Counted from the stretch's first letter, positions 8,331 to 17,610 are shown. The stretch: 64,000 bases of DNA from a bacterium (GCA_021821305.1 JAKACP010000001.1:124001-188000); one strand, 5' to 3'. The notes: generated from the sequence alone by a model not told the origin. A program made the numbers and translations.

Positions 8331-8516
8331 AGAGCCTGTTCAATATCTCATGTCGGATCAAAGTTTCAGAATTTCAAGCGAAAATCATGCATCGTGAGAA
8401 GGCCTATCGTGATACGCCGACGAGCGATAAATGATTTGCAGCCGAAATTCTGAAAGTTTGGCCGACAAGCGAAGATTTTCTCTTTATTCAGGGCGGTGAG
8501 ATATTGAACAAGCTCT
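8331..8516. mobile_element. MITE-like palindromic element, copy 1
   Basis: 186 bp with terminal inverted repeats AGAGCCTGTTCAATATCTCA and the complement of TGAGATATTGAACAAGCTCT (19 of 20 match). The interior carries a second inverted pair (CAGAATTTC / GAAATTCTG) around a core that is nearly identical to the copy at 54091-54280. No reading frame. It ends 10 nt before the ruvB start codon. Confidence 0.85.
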
Positions 8517-8526
8517 AAAAGAATAT

Positions 8527-9540
8527 ATGATGACCTCTCCGGAAAATGACGCCACCGAGGATATCGTGCTCGACACGACGCTCCGCCCGCAATCCTTCTC
8601 GGAATACGTGGGGCAGGAAAAGATCAAGCGGAACCTCGGCATATTCATCGAGGCGGCGAAACGGCGCCAGGAAAGCGTCGACCACGTGCTCCTCTACGGT
8701 CCCGCGGGACTCGGCAAGACGACGCTCGCGCACATCATCGCCAAGGAGATGAACGTCAATATCCGGATCACGTCCGGCCCCGCCATCGAACGCGTCGGCG
8801 ACCTCGGATCGATACTCACGAACCTCGAGCCGGGCGACGTGCTGTTCATCGACGAGATCCATCGGCTCAACAAGGTGATCGAGGAGGTGCTGTATCCGGC
8901 GATGGAGGACTACAAGCTCGATATCATCATCGGCAAGGGTCCGTCCGCGCGCACGATACAGCTCGACCTTCCGCGGTTCACCCTGATCGGGGCCACGACA
9001 CGACTCGGATCCATATCCAACCCCCTGCGGAACCGTTTCGGTTCCACTCACCGCCTCGAGTTCTACGACGAGGGCGAGATGCAGTCCATCATCACCCGAT
9101 CGAGCCGGATACTCGGGGTGCCGATCGAGGACGAGGGATCCCGCGCGATCGCGCGGGCGAGCCGGGCCACGCCGCGCGTCGCCAATCGCCTCCTCAAGCG
9201 CGTCCGCGATTATGCCGAGATCCACGACCGTGAACGGATCACGCATGATCTGGCGCGGGAGGCGCTCACGCTTTTCGAAGTCGACGAGATCGGCCTCGAG
9301 CCGACGGACCGCAATATCCTCGCCACGCTCGCGAAACGCTTCAAGGGAGGGCCCGCCGGCGTCCAGACGCTCGCCGCGGTCACCGGGGAAGAGGTCGAGA
9401 CGATCGAGGATGTCTATGAGCCATACCTCATCCAGCTCGGGTTCCTCGCCCGGACCCCGCGCGGCCGCATCGTCACCAAGGAGGGCTATGAGCACATCGG
9501 CATGGAGATGCCGGAAAACCACCAGGACAAACTCCTATGA
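8527..9540 (+). CDS. ruvB: Holliday junction branch migration helicase RuvB
   Basis: 337 residues. AAA+ ATPase with the typical RuvB start (LRPQSFSEYVGQEKIKRNL), Walker A GPAGLGKTT near residue 58, Walker B LFIDEIHRL near 110, sensor 1 GATTRLGS, the arginine-finger region PLRNRFG, and the C-terminal winged helix (GGPAGVQTLAAVTGE ... TPRGRIVT). It drives branch migration together with RuvA, and RuvC (162 aa, encoded at 11292) resolves the junction. ruvA is not in the window. Two adjacent ATGs (8527, 8530) are possible starts. It is the first gene of an ATGA-coupled group with the next two. Confidence 0.97.
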   Translation: MMTSPENDATEDIVLDTTLRPQSFSEYVGQEKIKRNLGIFIEAAKRRQESVDHVLLYGPAGLGKTTLAHIIAKEMNVNIRITSGPAIERVGDLGSILTNLEPGDVLFIDEIHRLNKVIEEVLYPAMEDYKLDIIIGKGPSARTIQLDLPRFTLIGATTRLGSISNPLRNRFGSTHRLEFYDEGEMQSIITRSSRILGVPIEDEGSRAIARASRATPRVANRLLKRVRDYAEIHDRERITHDLAREALTLFEVDEIGLEPTDRNILATLAKRFKGGPAGVQTLAAVTGEEVETIEDVYEPYLIQLGFLARTPRGRIVTKEGYEHIGMEMPENHQDKLL

Positions 9541-9767
9541 ACGAGATCATGAACCTCCTCTACCTCGTCGTCGTCCTCGGCATCACCGGAGTGTCGCTTT
9601 TCGTCGTGTACCACATCCTCCGATACTCCTTGTCGAGGAAAAAGGCGATCGAAGGGGCCGTGCTGTTCATCTCGGTGTTCCTGTTCCTCCTGTTCACCAA
9701 CATGATCCTCTTCTCGCAACTCGACTGGCGATCCATACTCGGAACCGCCGCGAACACGACCCTATGA
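9537..9767 (+). CDS. Small two-helix membrane protein
   Basis: 76 residues with two predicted transmembrane helices (about 7-27 and 40-62) separated by a short basic loop (RYSLSRKKA). It overlaps the ruvB stop and the next start by ATGA at both ends, so it is strictly co-translated. No family recognised. The company of a PH-domain membrane protein suggests a membrane role rather than a role in recombination. Confidence 0.75.
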   Translation: MNEIMNLLYLVVVLGITGVSLFVVYHILRYSLSRKKAIEGAVLFISVFLFLLFTNMILFSQLDWRSILGTAANTTL

Positions 9768-10360
9768 AACCGACGGAAACGAAAAACATCACCTTCCCGG
9801 GGAAGCATGATCGGGAGACGGTCATCGCCGTCATCCACCGCCATTGGTTCGACATGTTCTCGCATCTCCTCACCGGGATACTCATGGGCATGGTGCTCCT
9901 CGGCAGTCTCGCCGTCCTTCCGGCGCTGTATCCCGACATCGCCGCCGGACAGCACGCCGCGTTCTTTTTCTTCATGGAAAACACCTTCCTCCTCTTCCTG
10001 TGGGTCTACCTCTTCCTCATCTGGATCGATGTCTACTTCGACGTCTGGATCATCACGGACGAGCGCATCGTGAACATCGAGCAGAAAGGGCTGTTCGTGA
10101 GACACATAAGCGAGCTCCGGTTCTCCCAGGTGCAGGACGTGACGAGCGAGGTGGAAGGGATCATCCCGAGCATACTCGACTATGGCGAAGTCTTCGTCCA
10201 GACCGCCGGCGAACAGACGCGCTTCATCTTCCGCAACGTCCCGAATCCGATCGGGATCAAGGACCTCGTGATGCGGCTTGCGAGCGACGCGCGGGAGGAC
10301 GATATCGAGGAGGCGGTGAAGCTCCTCCACGAGACCAAGCGGCCGGGAATGTTTTCTTGA
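9764..10360 (+). CDS. Bacterial PH-domain (YdbS/DUF304-like) membrane protein
   Basis: 198 residues. Two transmembrane helices (about 35-58 and 73-95) are followed by a bPH2-type domain: WIITDERIVNIEQKGLFVRHISELRFSQ-type strands with the characteristic D-x-R-I-V-N and Q-D-V segments. The domain probably lies at the cytoplasmic face; ligand unknown. Its start overlaps the preceding stop (ATGA). Confidence 0.8.
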   Translation: MKPTETKNITFPGKHDRETVIAVIHRHWFDMFSHLLTGILMGMVLLGSLAVLPALYPDIAAGQHAAFFFFMENTFLLFLWVYLFLIWIDVYFDVWIITDERIVNIEQKGLFVRHISELRFSQVQDVTSEVEGIIPSILDYGEVFVQTAGEQTRFIFRNVPNPIGIKDLVMRLASDAREDDIEEAVKLLHETKRPGMFS

Positions 10361-10414
10361 TAAAAAGCGCGTCATCGGCTACCATGGAGGCGCTTCTTTG
10401 CTTTTAATGACTAT

Positions 10415-10540
10415 CCGAGAAGGCGGGAATTTGAGTGGAATTCGAGGCGACACGAGGATACGGAGTAAGACGTACTGAGCAAGTACGTCGTCGAGTACCG
10501 GAGTGTCAACGAAGAAGTCCGCCAAATTCCCGCTCTTCGG
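10415..10540. repeat. 126-bp imperfect palindrome before yebC
   Basis: CCGAGAAGGCGGGAATTTG at the left pairs with CAAATTCCCGCTCTTCGG at the right, and the arms remain complementary inward (GACAC/GTGTC, GACGTACT/AGTACGTC). It ends 8 nt before the yebC start codon. No coding capacity. A different family from the AGAGCCTG elements. Confidence 0.8.
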
Positions 10541-10548
10541 TCACACCT

Positions 10549-11265
10549 ATGTCCGGACACTCCCACTGGGCCACAACCCACCGACAAAAAGGCGTCAATG
10601 ACGCCAAGCGCGCCGCCATCTTCACCAAGGCCGGCCGGCTCGTGACCATCGCGGCGAAAGGCGGCGGAAATCCTGATATGAACTTCAAGCTCCGCCTCGC
10701 CATCGACCAGGCGCGCGCCGTCAACATGCCCAAGGACCGCATCGACCGGGCCATCAAGATCGGCACCGGCGAATCGAAGGAAGGGGCGGAGATCGATGAG
10801 CTCCTCTACGAAGCCTACGGTCCGGGACAGGTCGCGCTTCTCATCGGGGTCGCCACCGACAACCGGAACCGCTCGGTCGGCGAGGTCCGCACGCTGCTCA
10901 CCAAGAACGGCGGGAAGATGGTCGCCGAAGGCGCGGTCGCCTATATGTTCGAATCCGTGGGCGAGATCGTCGTCTCGCTCGACGGGAAGGATCGCGACGA
11001 AGCGGAACTGCTCGCGATCGAATCCGGCGCCGAGGACGTGTCCGTCGATGATGGGAACCTCATCGTACTCACCAAGCCCGACCAGCTCCAGATGGTGAAG
11101 GAATCGCTCGAAAAGAACGGCTTCACCGTCGAATCGGCGGCACTCTCCTATTCTCCGACCCAGAAGACATCCGCTTCCGCGGAAGACACGGAAAAGCTCG
11201 AGCGGTTGCTCGAAATCCTCGACGACCACCCGGATGTCCAGACGGTGTGGGACAATCTCGAATAA
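10549..11265 (+). CDS. yebC: YebC/TACO1-family protein
   Basis: 238 residues, normal length. The N-terminus MSGHSHWATTHRQKGVNDAKR is diagnostic, and domain motifs (MPKDRIDRAIKIGTG, YEAYGPGQVALL, TDNRNRSVGEVR) follow in order. Members have been described as transcriptional regulators and, more recently, as translation factors relieving ribosome stalling at polyproline-like motifs. The start is fixed by the conserved N-terminus; the in-frame upstream extension covers the palindrome and is not protein. Often neighbour of ruvC, as here. Confidence 0.95.
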   Translation: MSGHSHWATTHRQKGVNDAKRAAIFTKAGRLVTIAAKGGGNPDMNFKLRLAIDQARAVNMPKDRIDRAIKIGTGESKEGAEIDELLYEAYGPGQVALLIGVATDNRNRSVGEVRTLLTKNGGKMVAEGAVAYMFESVGEIVVSLDGKDRDEAELLAIESGAEDVSVDDGNLIVLTKPDQLQMVKESLEKNGFTVESAALSYSPTQKTSASAEDTEKLERLLEILDDHPDVQTVWDNLE

Positions 11266-11291
11266 CAAGCATCCGATTAACGGATAAAGAC

Positions 11292-11780
11292 ATGAGAATA
11301 ATCGGCATCGATCCGGGGACGGCGATCATCGGCTGGGGCGTCATCGACGACGCCGGGGGCAACCTCGCCACGCTCGCCTACGGACACATCACGACCCCGG
11401 CGAAGATGCCGCTTGCGGAACGCCTCCCCATCATCGAGGAAGCGCTTTCGAAAATACTCGGGGAATGGAAGCCGGAAGAGGCCTCCGTCGAGGAGCTTTT
11501 CTTCTACAACAACCAGAAAACTGTCATTTCCGTCGCTCAGGCCAGGGGAGCTATACTCTTGACATTAAGCCATTTTCATGTTAATATCTTCGGTTACACG
11601 CCACTCCAAGTGAAGCAGGCGTTGACCACCTACGGAAGGGCCGACAAGCACCAGGTCCAACAGATGGTGAAGAGCGTTCTCAAGTTGGGCGAGATACCAA
11701 AGCCGGATGACACCGCCGACGCGCTCGCGCTCGCCGTGTGCCACTCCTCGGCCAGAAAAATGAACCGTCTTCGGAGTTGA
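11292..11780 (+). CDS. ruvC: Holliday junction resolvase RuvC
   Basis: 162 residues. MRIIGIDPGT (catalytic Asp7), SVEELFF with the catalytic Glu near residue 67, the loop with SVAQARGA, and the C-terminal KPDDTADALALAVCH pair of acidic residues complete the RNase H-fold active site. Cleaves Holliday junctions symmetrically with RuvAB. The start at 11292 is favoured over 11247 because it fits the family N-terminus exactly. Confidence 0.96.
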   Translation: MRIIGIDPGTAIIGWGVIDDAGGNLATLAYGHITTPAKMPLAERLPIIEEALSKILGEWKPEEASVEELFFYNNQKTVISVAQARGAILLTLSHFHVNIFGYTPLQVKQALTTYGRADKHQVQQMVKSVLKLGEIPKPDDTADALALAVCHSSARKMNRLRS

Positions 11781-11849
11781 CATCGCGAGACAAGTCTTGC
11801 GGAATGATACCTCTGGGGGGATAATGTACTCGGAGGGATTTTTTTATTC

Positions 11850-11903
11850 ACCCAGTGAAATAATTCGCTTCGCGAATTCCTGCTTTGCAGGATTTCACGG
11901 GGT
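11850..11903. repeat. 54-bp palindromic element, family with two inner hairpins, copy 1
   Basis: Outer arms ACCCAGTGAAAT / ATTTCACGGGGT enclose two small hairpins, AATTCGC-TTC-GCGAATT and CCTGC-TTT-GCAGG. The same element occurs in reverse orientation at 31023-31077. Here it ends 8 nt before the start codon of the 7-TM gene. Confidence 0.8.
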
Positions 11904-11911
11904 AAATCCAT

Positions 11912-12568
11912 ATGGAATACCATCCGTTCATACAGTTCGCCGCGGGAGAAGGCGTGCCGATGCAGACCATCGCGCTTCTGCTCATGCTCCCCCTCGTCGC
12001 GACCCTCGTCGCGTTCTTCCGGCAGGTCGTCGGTATCAAGGCGTTCGGCATCTATACGCCGTCGATCGTCACGTTCGCCTTCGTCGCGTTCGATCCGAAG
12101 GGATTCAAGTACGGGATCGGGATCTTCTTGGCGGTCATATTCGTCGGCATGGTATCACGGTATATCCTCAAGCCGTTCCGGCTGCTCTATCTCCCGCGCG
12201 TCGCCATCACGCTCTCGCTCATCTCGTTCGTCATGTTCGCCATCCTCATCTTCGGCGGCTATTTCCAGCGCACGGGGCTCGCGGCCGTGTCCATCTTCCC
12301 GCTCCTCATCATGATCACGCTCGCCGAAAAATTCGTCGCGGTCCAGATCGAGAAGGGCAACCGGGTCGCGCTCCTGCTCGCCGGCGAGACGCTCGTCATC
12401 TCGCTCGTCGGATACGCGCTCGTCAGCTCGTCCGCGGTGACCCTCACCATGCTCGTCTATCCGTGGCTCGTGCTCCTCGCCATCCCGGTCAATATCATGC
12501 TCGGGAAATGGACGGGCCTGCGCCTCGTCGAGTATGTCCGTTTCTACAAGATCCTCAGCAAAAAATGA
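11912..12568 (+). CDS. 7-TM membrane protein of the UUP1/transglutaminase-associated type
   Basis: 218 residues, almost entirely hydrophobic with about seven helices. The segment RQVVGIKAFGIYTPSIVTFAFVAFDPKG with nearby L-K-P and the FGGYFQRTG region match the 7-TM domain (PF14402 type) that is often fused to an inactive transglutaminase. In gammaproteobacteria this domain is encoded next to a RimK-related ATP-grasp ligase and a retropepsin-like protease, and the same partners follow here. Stop and next start are 4 bp apart. The assignment rests on context plus motif resemblance. Confidence 0.75.
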   Translation: MEYHPFIQFAAGEGVPMQTIALLLMLPLVATLVAFFRQVVGIKAFGIYTPSIVTFAFVAFDPKGFKYGIGIFLAVIFVGMVSRYILKPFRLLYLPRVAITLSLISFVMFAILIFGGYFQRTGLAAVSIFPLLIMITLAEKFVAVQIEKGNRVALLLAGETLVISLVGYALVSSSAVTLTMLVYPWLVLLAIPVNIMLGKWTGLRLVEYVRFYKILSKK

Positions 12569-12572
12569 CGCC

Positions 12573-13967
12573 ATGTTCGAGCTTCTCAAAAAAAGCGGTG
12601 GCATATTGGGAATGAACGCGCGCAACCTCGAGTATGTGCGTCCTTTGAACCGTCGCCAGGCGCGGGAGATCGCCGACAACAAGCTCCTCGCGAAGCGGGT
12701 CCTCAAAAAAAACGATCTCCCCGTTCCGGGGCTCATCGCGAAGATCCGGACCGAGGAAGACCTCGAGTCCTTCGACTGGTCCACGCTTCCGGGCAGTTTC
12801 GCCCTCAAGCCGAACCGCGGATTCGGCGGCGAGGGAATCGTCGTCGTCTACGGACGGAAGAAGGGGCGCGATGACGCGTGGGTCAAGGCGAACGGTTCGG
12901 TCATCACCGTCGACGACCTGCGGGCGCATATCCGCAACATCCTCGACGGATCGTTCTCGCTCACCAACACTCCCGACATCGCGTTCTTCGAGGAGCGGCT
13001 CAAACTGCTCAAACTCTTCAAGCCGTACGCCTACAAGGGAATCCCCGACATCCGCGTCATCGTGTTCAATGGGATACCGATCATGGCGATGCTCCGTCTC
13101 CCGACCCGGCAGTCCGACGGCAAGGCCAATCTCCAACAGGGCGCCATCGGTGTCGGCCTTGACCTCGCGACCGGGACGACGACGACCGCCGTCCTCGGGA
13201 AATCGCATATCATCGAGCACATCCCGAGAACCCGCCTCGTGCTCTCCGGTCTCAAGCTCCCCTACTGGAACGAGATCCTCCGCATCGCGGTCGAGTCCCA
13301 GCGCATCTCCGGACTCGGATTCCTCGGTGCCGACATCGCGCTCGATCGCGATCGCGGCCCCGTCATTCTCGAGCTCAACGCGCGCCCAGGACTTTCCATC
13401 CAGGTCGCCAACCTCTCGGGACTCAAGACCCGTCTCAACCGCGTGAAGGGGCTCAAGGTCAGGACGACCGAGCGCGGCATCCTCCTCGGCAAACATCTCT
13501 TCGGCGGCGAGATCGAGGAAGAGATCGAGGAACTCTCCGGACGGCGCGTCATCGGTTCGACCGAAAAGGTGAAGCTCATCGGCAAGGACGGCAAGGAGAT
13601 CGAGATCGAGGCCAAGATCGATACCGGCGCCGATTCCACCTCGATCGATACCGCGCTCGCGCGCGAGCTCGGATTCGGGGATGCGCTCTCGACCTTCGAG
13701 AGTCGCCTTGGCGGGCAGGACGTCATGAAGGAACTGTCGAAAGAGGAACGGCAGAAGCTCTTCTCCGGTATCCCGGATCTCGCGGATACGGTCCCCGTGA
13801 AATCATCCCATGGAACGAGCTACCGGCCTATGGTCCGCATCGAATTCGTCATGGACACCGTCACCGTCCCGGCGAAGGTCTCGGTGATCGATCGGTCGGG
13901 ACTCGAATATCCCGTCATCATCGGACGGAAGAGTCTCCGGAAATTCCTCGTGGACGTGAATAAATAA
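12573..13967 (+). CDS. Fusion of RimK-related ATP-grasp ligase and retropepsin-like protease
   Basis: 464 residues. Residues about 40-310 are an ATP-grasp fold: LLAKRVLKKNDLPVPGL, the Lys strand FALKPNRGFGGEGIVVV, and the metal-binding end LGADIALDRD...VILELNARPGL. Residues about 330-464 form a RimB/ATP-dependent zinc protease-like aspartyl domain with KIDTGADSTSID near 349 and a Y-P-V-I-I-G-R-K segment near the end. ATP-grasp ligases of this group add amino acids to amines or peptides; the protease partner would trim or mature the product. In other bacteria the two domains are usually separate genes, so the fusion supports a joint function. Substrate unknown. Immediately downstream of the 7-TM gene. 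Confidence 0.85.
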   Translation: MFELLKKSGGILGMNARNLEYVRPLNRRQAREIADNKLLAKRVLKKNDLPVPGLIAKIRTEEDLESFDWSTLPGSFALKPNRGFGGEGIVVVYGRKKGRDDAWVKANGSVITVDDLRAHIRNILDGSFSLTNTPDIAFFEERLKLLKLFKPYAYKGIPDIRVIVFNGIPIMAMLRLPTRQSDGKANLQQGAIGVGLDLATGTTTTAVLGKSHIIEHIPRTRLVLSGLKLPYWNEILRIAVESQRISGLGFLGADIALDRDRGPVILELNARPGLSIQVANLSGLKTRLNRVKGLKVRTTERGILLGKHLFGGEIEEEIEELSGRRVIGSTEKVKLIGKDGKEIEIEAKIDTGADSTSIDTALARELGFGDALSTFESRLGGQDVMKELSKEERQKLFSGIPDLADTVPVKSSHGTSYRPMVRIEFVMDTVTVPAKVSVIDRSGLEYPVIIGRKSLRKFLVDVNK

Positions 13968-13977
13968 TCGGAATCAT

Positions 13978-14982
13978 ATGAATGAAAAAGCCGTCGACAA
14001 ATGGACGAAGCATGGCGGATTCCGATCCTTCCTGAAATGCGCCACGCGGTGCGGCGTGAAAATCACCGTTCTCTCGAAGGAGAGTCACGTCATCAGACTC
14101 GGATACGGCGGCGATGTCGCCTTCCTCAAGGGAGCCAACGCACCGGTCATGAGGAGAATGGGAAACCTCACCCGGAACAAGGACGTGACCAAACAAATCC
14201 TCGAGGATGTCGGTATCCGCACGCCCCGTGGCATAGTCGCGAATTCCATCCAAGACGCCATAAAAGCCGTGAAGAAGCACCGGATGCCGTTCCCGCTCAT
14301 CCTCAAGCCGACCCACGGGTCGCGCTCGCTCGGCGTGACATGGAACATCCGTTCCGAGCAGGACCTCCGTGACGCTTTTTCGAGTTTCGAAAAGATAAAA
14401 CGCGAACACTCCCTGAAAAAGGACACGGTGCTGGTCGAGGAGATGTTCGTCGGCCATGAATATCGGGTGCTCGTCCTCAATGGTCGGGTCATCTCCTGCG
14501 TACAAAAGGTCCCTGCAAGCGTCATCGGCGACGGGACATCGTCGATCAAGAAACTCATCGGTGCATTCAACAAGACCCGCCTCCGCGGATTCAAGATACG
14601 CCTCGATGCCATCGCCGAAAATACGATCGCGGAAAACAAGCTCACGCTTGATTCGATCCTCCCGAAAGGTCGCATACTCAGGCTCCGCAACAACCTCAAT
14701 ATGTCTGATGGCGGCCGGTCGATCGATGTCACGGCATCCATGCACCGATCCTTCAAGGACCTCTGCGTGAAATCGACCGAAGTCACGGGGCTGTCGTTCG
14801 CCGGAGTCGACGTGATCGCGAAGGACCTTTCAAGGCCGGCAAGGAGGGACAACTATGTCATCCTCGAGCTCAATCCGAATCCGTACTACAACATGAACGA
14901 AAAGCCGCTCGCGGAAGGTAAGGGCACCGATGTCTCCTTCCTTCTCCTGAAACAACTGTTCCCGAATATTCGGAAGAAATGA
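13978..14982 (+). CDS. Second ATP-grasp ligase, cyanophycin synthetase/GshAB-like
   Basis: 334 residues. ATP-grasp motifs: NKDVTKQILEDVGIRTPRG, the ATP Lys in FPLILKPTHGSRSLGV, KDTVLVEEMFVGHEYRVLVLNG, and the metal-binding end SFAGVDVIAKD...VILELNPNP. The H-E-Y-R-V-L-V pattern recalls the central domain of cyanophycin synthetases and glutathione synthetase fusions, which ligate amino acids to a growing chain. No Mur-ligase domain is present. It starts 10 bp after the fusion ligase/protease gene. Together the three genes look like a membrane-linked peptide ligation and trimming cassette (inference). Confidence 0.85.
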   Translation: MNEKAVDKWTKHGGFRSFLKCATRCGVKITVLSKESHVIRLGYGGDVAFLKGANAPVMRRMGNLTRNKDVTKQILEDVGIRTPRGIVANSIQDAIKAVKKHRMPFPLILKPTHGSRSLGVTWNIRSEQDLRDAFSSFEKIKREHSLKKDTVLVEEMFVGHEYRVLVLNGRVISCVQKVPASVIGDGTSSIKKLIGAFNKTRLRGFKIRLDAIAENTIAENKLTLDSILPKGRILRLRNNLNMSDGGRSIDVTASMHRSFKDLCVKSTEVTGLSFAGVDVIAKDLSRPARRDNYVILELNPNPYYNMNEKPLAEGKGTDVSFLLLKQLFPNIRKK

Positions 14983-14986
14983 ACCC

Positions 14987-15015
14987 TTGAGAAAACCGGT
15001 GTTTCGGTGTAGAAT
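14987..15015 (+). promoter_or_regulatory. Promoter of the penicillin-binding protein gene
   Basis: TTGAGA, a 17-bp spacer, then TAGAAT, 26 bp before the ATG at 15041. Confidence 0.65.
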
Positions 15016-15040
15016 CAGCATACGTTTGCTGATTTTATCT

Positions 15041-17590
15041 ATGAAAATATTCTTTTTTAAGCCAAAAAAATTGATTTCCGGCGGAGAGAAGCCTGAAAAA
15101 CCGAAGCGCTCGCGGAAATGGCTTCCGTTGGCGCTCAAGGTGTCCGGAATCCTGCTTATCCTCGGCTCGATCGCGGCGATAAGCCTGTTCGCCTGGGTCG
15201 CGAAGGACCTGCCCTCCCCGGGCAAGGTCAACAAGCGCGTCATCGCCGAATCGACCAAGATCTACGACCGATCCGGCGAGCATCTCCTCTATGAGGTGCA
15301 CGGCGAGGAAAAGCGCACCCTTATCCCGTTCGAGGAGATTCCTCCGACCGTCCGCGCGGCGACACTTGCTCTTGAGGATCAGGACTTCTACTCCCACCAC
15401 GGTATCAAACTGACCTCGATCGCACGCGCCATCCTCAAGGATGTCATCGAGCTGAGCGCGGCACAGGGAGCATCCACCATCACCCAACAGTTCGTCAAGA
15501 ATTCCCTCCTGACCAACGAAAAAACACTCATCAGAAAGGTAAAAGAGGTCATCTTGTCGCTCGAGATCGAACAAAAATTCTCCAAGGATGAGATTCTCGC
15601 GATGTATCTCAATGAGATTCCCTACGGATCGAACGCGTACGGGATAGAGGCGGCGGCGCAGACGTTCTTCGGGAAGAGCGCGAAGGATCTTTCCCTCGAT
15701 GAGGCGGCGCTTCTCGCCGGACTCCCCAAGGCTCCGACCTACTATTCACCCTACGGGGCCAGGGCCGAACAGTTGAAAATACGGCAGGAAGTGGCCCTGA
15801 ACCAGATGGCGAAACTCGGCTACATCACCCAGGAAGAGGCTGACGCCGCGAAACAAGTCGACGTATTCGGGAAACTTTCCATAAATCGGGACGCTATCGC
15901 GGCGCCCCACTTCGTCATGTATGTCCGCGACTATCTCACCGAGAAGTACGGCGAAGGCGCGATAGAGTCGATGGGCCTCAAGGTCTACACCACGCTCGAC
16001 TGGGACAAGCAGATGAAGGCTGAGGAGATCGTCAGGGAAAAGGCTGCGGAAAACGCCACAAAGTGGAACGCGGAAAACGCGTCTTTGGTCGCGATCGATC
16101 CGAAAACCGGGCAGATACTCACGATGGTCGGCTCGAAAGATTACTTCGACAAGGAGATCGACGGGCAGGTCAACGTCGCCATTCGGGACCGCCAGCCGGG
16201 ATCCTCGTTCAAACCGTACGTTTACCTCGCCGCCTTCATCAAGGGATACACGCCGGAAACCATGCTCTATGACGTGGAAACCGAGTTTGAGACGGCGGAA
16301 GGCAAGGAATACAAGCCGCAGAATTATGATGGGACGTTCCGTGGTCCGCTTCATATGAAGGAGGCGCTCGCACAGTCCCTCAATATCCCGGCTGTGAAGA
16401 CGCTCTACCTCGTCGGCGTCAAGGATGCCATAACGCTCGCGAAAAGCCTCGGCATCACCGGACTCAACGACGAGAACCGCTACGGCCTCTCGCTCGTCCT
16501 CGGCGGAGGGGAGATCACCCTCCTCGACCACGTGAGTGCCTACTCGACGCTCGCCACCGGCGGCGTGAAGCATGATAAGACAGCCATTCTCCGCATAGAG
16601 AGCGCCCAAGGGGAGGTCATCGAGGAATTCAAGCCGGATGCAGGCGAACGGGTGATCGAGGAAAAATACGTGGCCATGCTCGATCATATCATGTCGACAA
16701 ACGCCTATCGGGCGCCGGTATTCGGGGAAAACAGTCCATTGCGCTCCGATAATCGTCCGATCGCGGCCAAAACCGGCACCACGAACGAATTCCGCGACGG
16801 ATGGACCATCGGACACACGCCATCGATTTCGGTCGGTGTATGGGCCGGGAACAACGACAACACCCCGATGAGAGCCGGGGCTGATGGCATCAATGTCGCC
16901 GCGCCGATTTTCCGATCTTTCATGGATTTCGCCCTGCAGAATACGGCCATCGAGAAATTCCCCGAATACAAGCCGGATGAGTTTTTCAACAAGGATGAGG
17001 AGTGGATGAAAAAACCGATGTTAAGCGGAAAACTCGAGGAAACGAAGGATTTGAAGGTCTGTGAGATAGATGATGATGAGTACTGTCTCGCGAGCAAATA
17101 TTGCCGCGACAAGGATATAGAAAAGAAGGATTTCATCGATGCTCACTCGATACTCCACTATATAACCCGCGACGACCCGCGCGGATCGAAGCCGGATAAG
17201 CCGGATCGCGACCCTCAATACAAGAATTGGGAAAAGGGCGTGGAGGAATGGTATAAGAAGGAAAAGAAGATCGTTATCGATGAGCCTCCGAAAAACGAGT
17301 GTTCACAGGATGATTTCCCTGATTATCTTCCAATGGTATCACTTTCCGCGCCGGATTCCGCTGGCTCATCGTTCTCCATAGAGGCAAGAGCTGACGCTCC
17401 GTACGAAGTGGAGTATCTCAAGATATTCGTCGATGGTTCGGAAATAGCGTCCGGATCCAGTAGCTCGCTGTCAACAACCTATTCCGTTCCGCTTACGAAA
17501 AACAATTCCACGGTGACCGTGGAAGTGAAACTGAGGGATAAGAACGGGAATGAGAAAGGAACACAGAAAAGCGTTTCCGTAAGTTTCTAA
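15041..17590 (+). CDS. Class A penicillin-binding protein (PBP1A-like)
   Basis: 849 residues. A short basic cytoplasmic tail, one transmembrane helix (about 30-55), a GT51 glycosyltransferase domain (ALEDQDFYSHHG, GASTITQQFVKN, EIPYGSNAYGIEAA) and a transpeptidase domain with SSFK near residue 388, the SLN motif, and KTGTTN near 577. It polymerises and cross-links peptidoglycan outside the membrane. The tail after about residue 650 contains a Cys-bearing, charged linker and a C-terminal beta-rich domain (about 760-849) of the kind seen in wall-binding modules. Own promoter; terminator follows. Confidence 0.95.
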   Translation: MKIFFFKPKKLISGGEKPEKPKRSRKWLPLALKVSGILLILGSIAAISLFAWVAKDLPSPGKVNKRVIAESTKIYDRSGEHLLYEVHGEEKRTLIPFEEIPPTVRAATLALEDQDFYSHHGIKLTSIARAILKDVIELSAAQGASTITQQFVKNSLLTNEKTLIRKVKEVILSLEIEQKFSKDEILAMYLNEIPYGSNAYGIEAAAQTFFGKSAKDLSLDEAALLAGLPKAPTYYSPYGARAEQLKIRQEVALNQMAKLGYITQEEADAAKQVDVFGKLSINRDAIAAPHFVMYVRDYLTEKYGEGAIESMGLKVYTTLDWDKQMKAEEIVREKAAENATKWNAENASLVAIDPKTGQILTMVGSKDYFDKEIDGQVNVAIRDRQPGSSFKPYVYLAAFIKGYTPETMLYDVETEFETAEGKEYKPQNYDGTFRGPLHMKEALAQSLNIPAVKTLYLVGVKDAITLAKSLGITGLNDENRYGLSLVLGGGEITLLDHVSAYSTLATGGVKHDKTAILRIESAQGEVIEEFKPDAGERVIEEKYVAMLDHIMSTNAYRAPVFGENSPLRSDNRPIAAKTGTTNEFRDGWTIGHTPSISVGVWAGNNDNTPMRAGADGINVAAPIFRSFMDFALQNTAIEKFPEYKPDEFFNKDEEWMKKPMLSGKLEETKDLKVCEIDDDEYCLASKYCRDKDIEKKDFIDAHSILHYITRDDPRGSKPDKPDRDPQYKNWEKGVEEWYKKEKKIVIDEPPKNECSQDDFPDYLPMVSLSAPDSAGSSFSIEARADAPYEVEYLKIFVDGSEIASGSSSSLSTTYSVPLTKNNSTVTVEVKLRDKNGNEKGTQKSVSVSF

Positions 17591-17610
17591 GGATTTCCGG
17601 TTATCCTGAC

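Noticed and set aside
14987..15041. A longer start for the penicillin-binding protein at 14987
   Set aside because: The extra codons cover the promoter and its spacer; the ATG at 15041 gives a normal cytoplasmic tail.
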